Positions 38,507 to 50,331 of a stretch of DNA of 64,000 bases are shown piece after piece. Positions within the stretch are counted from its first letter, which is position 1. Every line of letters begins with the position of its first letter. The position numbers were made by a program, and so were the translations under genes. The stretch covers positions 108,998,509 to 109,062,508 of the forward strand of contig OV884015.1 in NCBI GenBank assembly GCA_930367205.1. The letters run 5' to 3'. This DNA is from Acanthosoma haemorrhoidale. Lineage: Eukaryota > Arthropoda > Insecta > Hemiptera > Acanthosomatidae. The notes beneath the pieces are model-generated. The model ran no database searches. It was not told where the DNA came from and saw only the letters and a list, made by a program, of their open reading frames with translations.

Positions 38507-38524
38507 GCTATGACGGAGGGTCTG
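38507..38524 (+). other. Candidate 18-nt microexon-like segment
   Basis: A strong polypyrimidine tract ending TTTTTTTTTTTCAG is followed by 18 bases containing an ATG and then GTAAGTGAG, a near-ideal donor. The segment could read AMTEGL. No neighbouring exon on the + strand was found, so it may be chance. Confidence 0.15.
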
Positions 38525-38573
38525 GTAAGTGAGCTGAAACTGAAACAATAGTGGTCATCATCACGCTTTGACT

Positions 38574-38618
38574 CGAGTGAACAGATCCCACTATGAGTGA
38601 ACAGATCCCACTATGCGT
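38574..38618 (+). repeat. Two-copy 22-bp tandem repeat
   Basis: GAGTGAACAGATCCCACTAT occurs twice in direct succession, followed by a partial third copy beginning GCGTGTACGAGTGAG. Confidence 0.7.
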
Positions 38619-39278
38619 GTACGAGTGAGACCTTACACCAGTGGTCCTTGGAGAGGGAAAAAATGTTTGAATGAATATCATTATACCGCCGAAATACCAC
38701 CTTCAAACCGCTCATTTCAGTGTCTTTACCGGATCTTTGGTGTGATATACACTTCAGGGAATGTTGTTTTTTTTTAATTCAAATAAATTTTTCAGCCTTC
38801 AATTCACCTTCTTTTTTTTTTTCTTCTCTAAACTTGGCAGCTATTTTCTTCACGTGATATGACAATTCGAATAGTTTTGTTTTTTTTAAATGGTAAATAT
38901 TTTATTCAAGGTATTCAGTTTGTTATATAATTAATTTACGAATGATAGTATATGATGGCACGGGGGGGGGGGTAGATCATCTCTAAATTATGAAATAAAT
39001 TATATCATATTAAATACATAAAAAATAAGGAAATAATAATTTATTAAGAACCCATTGAAATCCTACTACTATTCCTCATTCAACCCAACATTATTGAGCA
39101 CTAGTGCCGCAATTGTGTGGTTTGGTAAGTGTCTTCAAGTGGTAATGGGCGGTTTCATAACCACTCTTTTTGATATTTCGGTACATATCTAGGCTGCAAA
39201 AAACAAATGATGCGCATCCTCTGGTATTTTCTGACAACCTTCACGCACGTGTATTTTACTCCGTAAGACTACGCTTAC

Positions 39279-39400
39279 TCTTTCGCACACGAGGGGGGTG
39301 ACAACCATGTGGATTTGGGAGGTCTCTGAATGAGAACATTTATCACAATTACTTATTGCAGTATTAGGCAGATTGTAATTTTATCGCAATAAAGAAGTTT
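39279..39400 (+). mobile_element. 3' end fragment of the jockey-like family at 43.7-44.1 kb
   Basis: TTCGCACACGAGGGGGGTGA through TGTAATTTTATCGCAATAAA matches the 3' untranslated end of the 43.27-44.09 kb element with an internal gap. Only the 3' tail is present, as is usual for a 5'-truncated non-LTR copy. Confidence 0.65.
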
Positions 39401-40021
39401 TCAATTCTAAAATTCTACTATACGACAGCGTGGAGGATGGAAAGAGACGGGCTTTCAAGACCAGCAACTCCAGGTCTGCATTCCAAGAATAACGGACATT
39501 AGTAAGATAACTAATTCGAAATTGCTTCAACTGACGTCTCAGGCAGACATACAGGTTAGACATATAGGTTAGACATATAGGTTAAGTGAAGAACAAGGAA
39601 GTGACGATGGTGAAATGATATTACCAAAACCCCTGTTACTTGGAAGCCTCAAAGATAGCATGGCCCTAGCAGACTTAGATCTTGGCAGATACAAGAAAAA
39701 ACTTGTGGAAAAAAAAGAAAAAACGACAGTTGGAACAGGAGATAAATGAATGGAGTGTCCCCCCCCCTATCTCTGTGCTTCAGTGACTGCATCTTAAATC
39801 AAGTATTCCTTACCGATGATTGAATGAACATATCTCATTGACAATACTTTCTTTTTCTTTCTTTCATAGCCCCTTTAAATTTACAGATAATTATAGATCC
39901 TCAGGCGAATCTAATACAGGTTTTGTTATTTTATAAAAATTATATATTGGAATAAACAAGTATAATAATAATAAAATAATAAAATACACATCATACGTGA
40001 CTGGACTGAACTGACTAATTA

Positions 40022-40041
40022 AGGTGATGGGGCTCACCTTT
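40022..40041 (-). repeat. AGGTGA/TCACCT hairpin motif at a probable retroelement 3' end
   Basis: AGGTGATGGGGCTCACCT is an inverted repeat of AGGTGA around a six-base loop. It recurs exactly at about 47324-47341 and with one change at about 47562-47579. A complementary form (GGCGAGCCCCATCACTTT) ends the non-LTR fragment near 42950-42967. It is therefore probably the 3' terminal hairpin of that non-LTR family. Confidence 0.5.
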
Positions 40042-40300
40042 TCCATCAAACTTAAAACTAACTTACATACTGATTCTTAACCTAATTTTTCCCCGACAGT
40101 CTGTTGCCTTCGATGCGGGAGAGGTGGTGGGGTCATAGTGTTAAACGCTGGGTTGGTTAGGTGCTGCATCGAGTCAAAAAACTTTCAATGGAATTAAAGT
40201 AAGCTCTTAAAGGAACAACATTTTTATGATAGTCAGCCTGTGTTATGCCAGAGGGCAGTTAATTCATCGAAGAGCCGAGACGTAGTTACTAATTATTGTT

Positions 40301-41184
40301 TGACAAGAAAGTGATTTTGGTTTGCACCAGTAGATAGCGTTATCTTTGTTTCGTTATTCTTTTGTCAATGTTAGAATTTTTTTCTTTTGAAATTTGGTAG
40401 TCAATACCTTTAGGTTGCTATAGAAAGAGATTCCGTGTAATTTTGTTTACAACTGTCAGTTTTAACGTAATAAATAAAAGTGTAAAAATAACCATTTTCG
40501 ACACATTTTACTTTTTTATTTTCATAAAAGCAAGACAGTGGTTGAGGCCCACAAAGAGATATGTGAAGTTTATGGTGTTCATTGTTTAACAGAACGCACA
40601 TGTCAGAATCGGTTTAAAAAATTTCGTTCTGGGGATTTTTCACTAAAAGATGTTCTGGTCGACCTTATGAAGGTGATGATGACTAATTGAAAGCCATAAT
40701 TGAATCGAATCGTCATATAACTGTACGAGAGATTGCAAAACAGTTAAATATATCACAGACAACAATTGAAAATGATATAAGACGTCTTGGACTTGTTAAG
40801 AAGCTCGATATTTGGGTTCCGCCACGACAAAGCGAGGCCTCACACATCTTCAGCAACACGTACCAAACTATTGGAGCTTGGTTGGGAAATCGCATCCCCA
40901 TACAGCCCCGACCTTGCGCCATCGGATTATCATTTATTTCAAAGTTTACAAAACTTCTTAAATAGTAAAAATTTCAGTAATAACCCGATGGCCTCAAATC
41001 GCACTTGGTTGAGTTTTTTGCTGATAAGGACCAGAAGTTCTATGAACGCGGGAGCATGAAGTTACCAGAAAGATGGCAAAAGGTCATCGAACAGAATGGA
41101 AGATATTTGACTGATTAGAGTTCATTTTATGCATAGAAAAAAAGTTTTATTTCACGCTAAAAAACCGAAATTACTTTCTTGTCA
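40301..41184 (+). pseudogene. Internally deleted mariner transposon
   Basis: The terminal inverted repeats are TGACAAGAAAGTGATTTTGG and the complement of TGACAAGAAAGTAATTTCGG. Inside, the N-terminal helix-turn-helix part of a mariner transposase is visible (EICEVYGVHCLTERTCQNRF, then IIESNRHITVREIAKQLNIS). After a deletion the C-terminal part follows: HDKARPHTSS, YSPDLAPSDYHLFQSLQ and ERWQKVIEQNGRYLTD. The segment with the first catalytic Asp is missing. At 884 bp it is shorter than the usual 1.3 kb. It is dead as a source of transposase but could be mobilised in trans. Confidence 0.85.
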
Positions 41185-42540
41185 TAAGTATTGGCAAAAT
41201 ACATATTTTTCAATCGCATTGAGTGTATGATCTAATGAGATATTTCAACGTCATTGATAATCATCATATCTTTTGAGGCTTAAATGAACTATAATAAACT
41301 GCTTAGTTCATAAAAACCATTACAAATTATCTCAACACTAATACACTAATAAAATTTTGAAAGGGCTTAAAGTAGGCTATAAGTTGAAAATGCTAATAAA
41401 ATTGTTTGTGAAGCCGTAATAAAACCCTTAATTGTACGATGTACAAGACTTATTTTTTGTTTGTTTCGGATTATTCAGTATATGTATTGATAAAAGCCCA
41501 CACCGATACATGTTCACTTCATCCGGCTGTATATACTACTTATTATAGATTATAGTAGTACAAGTTAGCTATAATAATAAACTATTCGCATACCTGTAGA
41601 AGAGATGTGCACTATTACAGGGCTGAGGCACGACTACTCACTAGGGCGATATGTGAACAAGTCAAAGAGTCACACAAGTTGATTAACGTTTGCCCTTGCA
41701 GTGTGAAGGTCTGATATTCCTTATATGTCGGCTTTATGCCTGTAATCTCTAAGCTTTTAGCTCGCGGTGCTAAAAATACAGACACAAGAACATCCTCGGA
41801 CAAGTTGTCAATACTGTCGCTTAAATGCAAAGAGGCAGGTTGTTATAATAACAATAATATTAATCAAAAGAACATCAATTATGTTCCCTTGATTGTCTTC
41901 GCATTTCATTTGCAATTGTAAAGGGCAATGAGTATGTAAAAGCGCTGAGGAAATTCTTAGGCAGCACATTAATATTAATAGTCAGTGCATTTTCCCACGT
42001 CAATTTTTTTTTTCCTGTTGCGTATAACAAATATTTTGTGTAAAGTATTTGTGGCATGGAAGAGTACAGTTCGCCGAGGTTTGCGGCACGGATAAGGAAA
42101 TAGTGGTAAAAGGAAGCAGATCTGTGAGAAGGTAACTAACGCCAGATTGACAGGATTTGAAGGTCAAGTACTTTTAGGCAATATTTGAATTGTAACCTCA
42201 ACGGGAATAGTTCAACGGGATCTAGATTAGTTCCTGAAAACCCTAAGGAAGTTAGTGGTCAATGAAGGAAGAACTAAAAAGTAAACGAAGGAATATCAGC
42301 GAAATTAATCCGATGTTTTTCACGCCTGGCTGCTTGGGCAAAGTTATGTATTTTTATATATATATCTGTATCTAAGCTGATCTTAGTTCCCGCATTCAAC
42401 GGTCAACGTTATATCAAGAAAAAATCACAGGATATAACCACCGAAATGGAACTTTCAATTAAATGTAATTATGTGTTGTGATATTCCCCAAGATCTAGTT
42501 TCTATAAGATACATAAAATAAACTCATAATTTACAATTTA
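41185..42540. other. No confident feature
   Basis: Mostly AT-rich. A 71-codon minus-strand frame at 41830-41615 has a protein-like composition but no recognisable domain, and 42060-42300 is somewhat less AT-rich. Neither is supported further. Confidence 0.4.
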
Positions 42541-42967
42541 TATAAGGGGGAAAAATCCTATACTATAGTAGGGCAAGAGAACTCACCAGCTTTCTCAATG
42601 CACTATCTGGCTATAAAAATGGATAGGCATTTCTCTACTCATTTTATTAACAAAACATAAAAATTCTCAACTAATGATCGTTTCAGATGATACATAAATG
42701 TGTCCTCCGGTCAGCTCTTGTTTACGGTACCCCGCTATATACTCACTTGACTGACAGTACAGCTAAAAGTCTCCAGCAATTTCAGAATGGGATCATGAGA
42801 AAAGTGGTCAGACATAGCTCTCTCGAGAGGTTAAAGAACGCTGACCTGCACCCGTTGCTTGCTGTGGCGTCGGTGGGTGAGTTCATCCGTTGCAGCACCT
42901 CACAAACCCAGTGTTTAACACTATGATGGTAAGTCAATGGTTCATAAGGCGAGCCCCATCACTTTTA
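42541..42967 (+). pseudogene. Non-LTR retrotransposon fragment (C-terminal reverse transcriptase region)
   Basis: A frame from 42687 includes SALVYGTPLYTHLTDSTAKS, LQQFQNGIMRKVVRHSSL and LHPLLAVASVGEFIR, the pattern seen in the thumb region of LINE-type reverse transcriptases (ALxYGxPxW, then QN.ILR). Upstream sequence matches the minus-strand copy at 52143-52480 but lacks an internal stretch. The 3' end falls at the GAGCCCCATCAC motif. Confidence 0.65.
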
Positions 42968-43264
42968 AACATGTTTAGACGATGAGTGTATAATGTGCAT
43001 TATACTTTTGTAACATTCACAAATCGCAATGTAAAATTATTAAAAATTGAATAAAATGTAGCCAAGCTACAGGACATATAATTACCTATTGTAGAATCAT
43101 TTATGTAGTCTATACTGATGTCCATAATTTGTATCAAGGGGATAGGAGTGGAAAAAAAAAATTATATTTATATTGAACAGGAGGTTGAAGGAAAATGTTC
43201 CCACATAACCTTTACCATCTGCCGCAAGTCCTGTCACTAGTTGTTTTTTTTAAGTTTTTAAGTC

Positions 43265-44098
43265 CATCCCTCTTTCTGTATCCTGGACAGTACGGTATTT
43301 ACGCTTCCATCTCGACAAAAGGCTGACCTGGAACCCACACACGAGGCTAAAAAGAGAAGAACTAAACAGACGCTTTGGACAACTGTACAGACTACTTCAT
43401 AAGACATCCCATCTCTCAATAGGAAATAAATTACTAATCTACAACAACTTACTGATATTCAACTTAACCCAATCTGACCATACGGATTAGAGCTATGGGG
43501 GACAGCAAAAAAGTCGAACACTAAGTGCATCCAATCCTTTCAATCAAAAGTCCTGAGAACAATAGTAAATTACCCTTATTACGTCAGCAACAAAAACTTT
43601 CATAATGATCTTAATATACCCTACATTCTTGAACTCATCCCTTCCAAGTTCATGAAATTCCATAGTAACCTATCCAACCACCCTAATCCCCTAGCACAGT
43701 CATTGCACTGCACCACTCATCCATATAATCCTCCTCGGAGACTAAAACGGCAGTTGCCTCGCGACTTGCTATAAATGCATGACAGTGGGAGTCCTGGCAA
43801 TGGCCAGTTTCTCCAATCATGACCTGAGCGTCTGTGGCTCTCGCGGTCTTGGTCAGCCTCCACTGGCTGACGGAGGTGCGTGTGGGACTTCCCAAGACTC
43901 CACTTCCTCCTTCGCACGCGAGGGAGGTGACAACCATGTGGGCTTGGGAGGTCTCTGGGCTGTTTGTAAATACTGTATGAATGAGCGAGTGAATGAAAAT
44001 CGTAAATATGGTATGAATGATATCATTTATCACAATTACTTATTGCCCAATGAGGCCGATTGTAATTTTATCATAATAAAGTTGTTAAAGAAATAAAG
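43265..44098 (+). pseudogene. Jockey-like non-LTR retrotransposon, 3' part, frameshifted
   Basis: The first frame reads LDKRLTWNPHTRLKREELNR, then FGQLYRLLHKTSHLSIGNKL. After a frame change near 43475 it continues YGLELWGTAKKSNTKCIQSF, SKVLRTIVNYPYYVSN and HPYNPPRRLKRQLPRDLL, then a stop. This order is typical for the C-terminus of jockey-clade reverse transcriptases. A 3' untranslated part runs to about 44098 with an AATAAA near its end. The 5' half, including the active site, is absent. Confidence 0.85.
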
Positions 44099-45058
44099 AA
44101 CACGAGGTGATCGTGAAATTGGATCTAGGTATAATATTGTAATCTTCAAATGATCTTTCTTAGAACGATAAAGAACAAAATAAAACCAATAAAGAATAGG
44201 ATTCAGTTTTATCTCTGTATTCTCCCTACTCCATTTTATGTTTAAGTAAATATATATATATATTTCTTTGTGCGTATTTTTATCATTCAACTCAACAATT
44301 TTATACCCGTTGACTAGTTTTTAAATATTTTTCAGTAGTATTTCATATTTATTTGTTTAGTTTTTGGTAATTGAATGTGCCAAATGATAATTTCTGTTAT
44401 GCATAGAGATGTATGCTGTACAGATACATACATGCTATATGTAAGAAGGTTTTTGTTGGCTTGCAAAAAAAACCATCTACTCATGTCAGACATAATTTTT
44501 CGTATGTTTTGTAGAAGTTAAAATTGAAAATAACAGCCATAGTATAAATAAACCAATTTGTAGCAAGTTTTTTTATTAATAAAGGCCCTCTCTTCAGTTC
44601 GACAATTAGTGAAGTGATCTGTGGTTTTTCAATCGTATAAGCTATCCTTAATTTTTCTTAACTTTCGTTTTTTCATGTTGTTAAATAATAATCGCTTCAA
44701 AGCGGAAAGTTGTTGCAAATTTAAATGATAAAATAGTCTTATCATCAGTTTTTTTTGTTTTTTTCATAAAGTCATAAATGGAACTGACAGTTAGTTTTAG
44801 TGACTTTGCAAAACTATCTGTAGTTTTAAAGATTGTCAGTGCCCTTTCAAGACAATATATTTTACAGGGATACAAACCATTCGATGGCAAGAGAAATACA
44901 TGCCAAGTTCAAGCATGATTAATTATAATCAATTAATTGTATTTGGTAAACTACAATTAAATATTTTGACGTTTTGTTTTTTTAATATGTAATAAGTTTT
45001 ATTATTAATATTACTTTCAGTTGCGTTATTGATCTCATCATTAAATACAAACTGAAAA
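44099..45058. other. No recognisable gene
   Basis: AT-rich sequence with a short AT microsatellite near 44250-44265 and only chance open frames. Confidence 0.5.
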
Positions 45059-45059
45059 C

Positions 45060-45148
45060 AACACACTGACAGGATCGAGACTTGAACCCCTGACCTCCCC
45101 CCCCCTACATCCGGTCAGGTGTTCAACCAATTGAGCTAATCATATATT
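45060..45148 (-). mobile_element. tRNA-like SINE head or tRNA pseudogene
   Basis: On the minus strand TTAGCTCAATTGGTTGAAC is a good A-box and D-arm, and GGGGTTCAAGTCTCGATCC about 30 bases on is a good B-box. The anticodon arm does not fold and contains a G run, and the acceptor ends do not pair. It is therefore not called as a tRNA gene. Confidence 0.5.
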
Positions 45149-45489
45149 TATATGTATATAATGATATGTATATAATTAGGCAAAGGCTTAAATAAAAAAA
45201 AAATCAATTCAAGCGTTATTGATTATTTTAATGTCAGATTTAATGGTCTTTTAGGGTGGGACAATGTCTACTAAATTCGCTTTCGCTCGTGATTAAATAA
45301 GATTAGATAATTCTTTATTGCATTTAAGTACATTTCACTTTTTTTTCAAACAGTTAGCCGCTAGACTCACACTTACTTCTACATCGTCATATAATTAATT
45401 AACTAATGAAAGCTAAAATCATATTTTTTTTTTGAATGAAAAAGATTTTAATGTCAGTTTTAATAACCTTTTGCAAATATGCCCTTTCA

Positions 45490-46885
45490 AATGCATCTAA
45501 GTATGCAGCAAGAGGAGAAATTTCTGTAAATCTTGTTCATATGTCATATTTAAACAAAAGAGATTTAAAAAAACAAAACAATTGTAAATATATTAACAAA
45601 ATGCAAATTGATCGGGATCTATAATTTTATTTTTAACTGTTCTAAATTATAGAATAATATATTTCTTTTGTAATTGTTAAATTTTTGTAACTAATATCAG
45701 AGTAAAACATTTATGTCCTTTTTGTTGAAGTAACAAGGTGGAAAAAAATGTACGCTGTGTCCCAGCACTACGTAAATATGTTTTTAATATTTTTTTTTAT
45801 TTAAAAAAACAAAACATAACGAAACCCTAAAAAATGGCTAGACCACTGTTCTTTAGGTCAATTGGTTATTTACTTTTGAGGAAGATTTAGCACTAAATGT
45901 CTGTAGTGACGTACTTGTAGGAAGTATTTGATATGTAAACAACTCCTACCATAAAAAAAAAAAAAATCAGAAAAACGTTTATACGAGGATGAATCCACTA
46001 TTATCGTTGATACTAAGCAATCCTAATCCTCAATTCAATTGTATGTTTTTAGATTCGTCGAGAGGGTCAACGAATAGATCCGAATTGGGCCGAATCTCGA
46101 ACAGAGATAATATCCCTACCAACGATCAGGACTGACCTCGCAGAGGGTTCCTGACACTCCTATAAACTAGCAGCACTGACCCAAATTGACAATGGTTTGT
46201 TTTTGTAATGCACAGTAGAATCGCAATTATTCGGAATCTCACAAGTAAACAGCAAATCCCCTTAGTCATGTAAGACTGTTAAGCTTGATTAGGATGATGA
46301 TAATTTCAGGGGAAAAAACACAATGGATCTGATACGTGTTTAGTAATAAATTTTCCACCAATGAGTCAATACTTGCTCACATTCCATCAATGTTAATCAT
46401 CTTTCTGCCTCTCTTCAAGAGATTTTCGGGGTTGCAATCTTCGAACGGTTTATCGGCGGCTTCGACATTAGGTCGACTGCCTGCCTCGGGTCTTTTGAGT
46501 ACTTCATTCTAGCTAGAGATATTAAAATATTTATGACAAGGAAGACATAGAAATTATATCTGTATCCAATTCAAGTAGTGTACTGTAATGTCAGTGCTGG
46601 GACACAGCGTACATTTTTTTTTACCCTCTTCTTACTTCAACAAAAAGGACATAAATGTTTGACTCTGATATTAGTTACAAAAAATTAACAATTACAAAAA
46701 GAAATATATTATTCTAAAATTTAGAACAGGTAAAAATAAAATTATGGATCCCGACCTATTTACATATTGCCAATTTTTTTTTTTTTTTTAATTTCAAAAC
46801 CCCTTTATAGATCAAAAGTTTTACAATTTACAAATTTTCGATTTACAAATTTCTCCTCTTACTGCATACGCAGATGCATTCGAAG
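45490..46885. repeat. Long inverted repeat, arms about 280 bp, spacer about 820 bp
   Basis: The left arm (45490-45770) and right arm (46592-46880) are reverse complements with small gaps. Both run from GCATCT.(A/C)GTATGCAG, through AAGAGGAGAAATTT and CATTTATGTCCTTTTTGTTG, to TACGCTGTGTCCCAGCACT at the inner edge. The spacer has a moderately GC-rich part at 46070-46160 and another near 46430-46500 but no recognisable protein. It could be a foldback element or two opposed copies of one repeat. Confidence 0.8.
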
Positions 46886-47560
46886 GAGGGTAGAATTACA
46901 ATAACAATATTTGCAATTTTTTTTTTTTTTTTTCCAAAGCCCCTGAATCTATTAACGTATTTTACAAATTTCAAATTTCTATTTATAATTTCTCCTCTCA
47001 CTGCGATACGCTGATGCATTCGAAGGAGGATGGGTTTCAATAACAATATCAGATTAAAGTCAAAATATTTGCAAAATTTTTTTTTTTCCTAAACCCCTTT
47101 AATTATAACATTTTTAACAATTAACAATTGTAAAATATAATAATAAAATATTTCCATTTTTTTTTTTCCTGAACCCCTGAATTTACTAACATTTTTACAA
47201 ATTCAAAATTCAAGTTAACTATTTCTCCTCTTTCTGCGATGCGCAGATGCATTCGAAGGAGGTTGGGTTACAATACAATATCAGATTGACGTTAAAATTA
47301 ACAATGTAATGAATATAATACTAGGTGATGGGGCTCACCTTCTGTTTACTATTTGGGAGAAACTTACAAACTAAAAATATTTGCAAATTTTTTTTTTCCC
47401 CTAAACCCCTTAAATTTAACACAACATGTGAAAAATGAACAAAATAAATGAACAAGAATTGACAGTTCTCTCCTCATCCTGCTATGAGCAGAAGCATTTG
47501 AAGGAGGTTGGGTTACATAAATTAGATTTGAGGTTAAAAGTTATAACATGAATACAATTC
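46840..47560. repeat. Degenerate repeat cluster with a CTGCG...CGCAG hairpin
   Basis: Four diverged copies of a unit share CTCCTC, then CTGCGATGCGCAGATGCATT, then CGAAGGAGG and GGGTTACAATA, centred near 46870, 47010, 47245 and 47490. Each copy has an inner palindrome (CTGCG/CGCAG) inside an outer CTCCT/AGGAG pair. A copy in the other orientation lies at 45490 in the long inverted repeat. Poly-T plus CCCCT spacers separate the copies. No protein coding is seen. Confidence 0.65.
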
Positions 47561-48149
47561 TAGGTGATCGGGCTCACCTTAATTTTTTTTTTGGTTATTA
47601 AAACTGTTATTCAAATCTTTTTCGAGACCGTAACGCAAGAATTAATTGTGCCATGTCTCGCACTGATTTGTATTTGTGTGATAATTTTATATCAATTACA
47701 TCTAAATTTTTCGAAAAGAACGCCGCAGAACAAGAATGAAGAATTATTAAATAAATATATTTGGCCTTGCCCAAAGCTTACAATTGATAAAACACAGACG
47801 TTTCTAATAGTTTGACACATCAACCATGAGAAGCAAAGATACAAACAAATTAATCACCATTATAACTAAAATAGACCATATAAAATTTAAAAAAAATTAT
47901 AAATCTTCATAATAGTTATAATAAATAAATGTAAAAGGCAAAATAATCAGAAATGCACCCCCCCCCCCCACCTACAACAGTTTATTTATCTTCCGAATTA
48001 TTGTACCTTTATTTATGAAATGATTTTTGTGTTGACATCTAGTCCAATGAGAACAATGTCATTTAAATCTTTAAAAACACCTGAGCCCGCTAGCCGCTGC
48101 CACTGGAATAATTAGAATAGCGCAAATCTGAACATGAGAATAGAATTTT

Positions 48150-48778
48150 CAATCACAAAAATAAATGAGAAATACTCACATATAAAAATAACACGGGAAA
48201 ATCACATACAAAACCGCTATGTAACATTTAATTGTGTAATGTAACTATGTAACCAGTTACCGGGCTGGACTCACCACTCGTAATATGTGTTCTTACGATT
48301 GTAATTGTAATGAAGTTGCCATTTCAAAGGTTCTAAAAAAACCAAAAAAAAACGGAATTTTCAATTTTCCTTACCACTTAACACTTACTTAGACGAACTC
48401 ATCCCGTTGAGTGATATAAACGATGAACCATTTCGACTCATAAAACATCGTGAATTACTGTAGTCTATAAATCCAATTTAATTGGATTAACGAACCATTT
48501 GTATGATCAAAAACGTAAGCTGGTATTACAAATGTAATCAGTTTAACGCCATTACCATCCTAGTGATTTGTTTTCCATTTGATCTGTCACTGAAGTTACA
48601 GGGGTTAATCACAAAACACGTGGTTACTAGGCAACCTTGTAGCTGGTTGCCTAGTAGCAAGGGATCGGTTGCTAGGCAACACCAGGATGACCTGATTACA
48701 TGGTTACACAGCGATTTTGTATGTGATTTTCCCGTGTTATTTTTATTTATGTGTATTTCTCATTTATTTTTGTGATTG
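48150..48778. mobile_element. Foldback/MITE-like element with about 75-bp inverted arms
   Basis: CAATCACAAAAATAAATGAG at 48150 and the following bases to about 48225 recur as the reverse complement at 48702-48778 (including AACACGGGAAAATCACATAC). Between the arms lie three X-box-like palindromes at 48622-48636, 48645-48658 and 48667-48680 (GGTTACTAGGCAACC, GGTTGCCTAGTAGC, GGTTGCTAGGCAAC). The outer limits and target duplication are not defined. Confidence 0.7.
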
Positions 48779-49333
48779 ACAGTTCTATTAGTTTGATGAG
48801 CCGATAGTTTTAGTTTAGAATAATTATACGATAGGAACGTTTTATTTATTTGAAAATTGTTCTTCCTGTGTAATCAAATCACAAAATTCATAGACTAACA
48901 CCTCAGTCTCATTGTTGTTGGCATGGCTTTAAGAACGATTAATACACTTACGCATAGTAATCCTTTCATATATCAATTATTGTGTGGCACTGGCAAGCAT
49001 GATTTTTTTTTTTTTTTTTTTTTTATGAATTTTGATATTTTGTAAAAATCACTTTACACATTTATTTCATCCTTTATTGAGCACTCATTGCAATTTAAAA
49101 AAATAAAATAAGATGTCATGCGATTTGTATGATTGGCTCTCAAAACGATGGGAATACTTCCGTTAACTATGGGGGGGGGGGGGGGTAAACTCATCCTCTG
49201 TGTTCTCCAATCAATGAATTGAGAAAACTGAAAGACTTCTTTTTTTTAACAGAGCAGCTTTTTTCAAATATATTCCGTGATTATATCTTACGTAAAATAT
49301 ATTCTACGCGATCCAGTGTGTTTTAGAATATAC

Positions 49334-49408
49334 CTTTACAATTTCGAGGCGGATAGTACCACGCGTAGCAATCTACCTGCTTGAAAGTAGAGCCTCGTCC
49401 TTTAGGAC
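49334..49408 (-). CDS. Isolated candidate exon of an unknown gene
   Basis: On the minus strand a TTATTTCAG acceptor, 75 open bases and an AAAG|GTATAT donor define a phase 1-1 exon. It encodes PKGRGSTFKQVDCYAWYYPP followed by RNCK, with a bridging Gly codon at the 5' junction. It is far less AT-rich than its surroundings. No flanking exons were found within the window, so the parent gene and its function are unknown. A transposon-captured exon or chance is possible. Confidence 0.35.
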
Positions 49409-50331
49409 CTGAAATAAGAAACAAATCATAGAGACAATATTAACTCACCTAAACTCAGCAAAAACGGAAACGTTGAATGGTTAAGTATTTATGGACAGGT
49501 GACACAGACGGGGACATTCAGCGCGGTGACTACTGCACCACTTCGACGAGACACCGTTCCCTGATCCACGGCAGAGATAAGGTTTCTTATCACATCGTCG
49601 CTAAGGAAACAGGTCTCGAATCGCACGAACGTGGTGGGGGAGGGGAGATTGTATGTAGTACGTCTGCCTCTTGGTTGATACCACACTCAAAGGACTCGAA
49701 TTAAAGGATGCTGATCCATGGGCAGGACCTCGTGGCATTCACCAAGGACTAAAGTTTGTATCATAGCATTTTGTAGGGCATTGAGCAAACGGAAGAATAA
49801 ATGGCGAAACAAAAAGAACCTCACCCAGAGCGGAAGTACGGGTCAGAGTCGGGATGGTCATGCCCAGATTTCCGAGCATGTTCTCCGTGAACTGTAGAAG
49901 TCTAGTCCGTTCATAATTCGGGCCAATTCGTTAGTTTATTTCCAAGTTTAAATACTTGTCCTGGTTAAGCCCGAATTCTCGTGCGTTCGCCCAAATTTAC
50001 CCAACCCCTTCTCCTAATAGTTAGTGGCTACCCACCTTGATTTAGGAAGAGCCGGGCTGAAAATCCGGGCACGGGCCTCTCTTCACAATCATCAGTTGTA
50101 TGCGGAGCAATTCAATGCTTATGGCAATCAGTGAAATTATTGGAGCGTGTGACAGCCTACAGGGTGATCTAATTTAAATATGTTTGCAGCGACGATATAT
50201 GCTTCAAACAGTCATATGAAAATTACCTGCCAAGCAAAGGGGTTATTCACCAGACGCTATCAGTAGTCTGTGACCCCATATGTTCTGTAATTTGCCAGAT
50301 TTTACTATGCACTCAAAACTGTAAAATATAT
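49409..50331. other. GC-richer unassigned sequence
   Basis: The block at 49490-49760 and parts up to 50100 are less AT-rich than most of the window and have a transposon-like patchwork look. No family or protein was recognised. A 17-base G run lies just upstream at about 49170. Confidence 0.35.

Noticed and set aside
43683..44096. Overlapping 105- and 116-aa ORFs on opposite strands
   Set aside because: Both are shadows of the jockey-like retroelement C-terminus and its 3' untranslated region.
45060..45148. Functional tRNA gene
   Set aside because: A- and B-boxes are present, but the anticodon arm and acceptor stem do not pair and a G run fills the middle.
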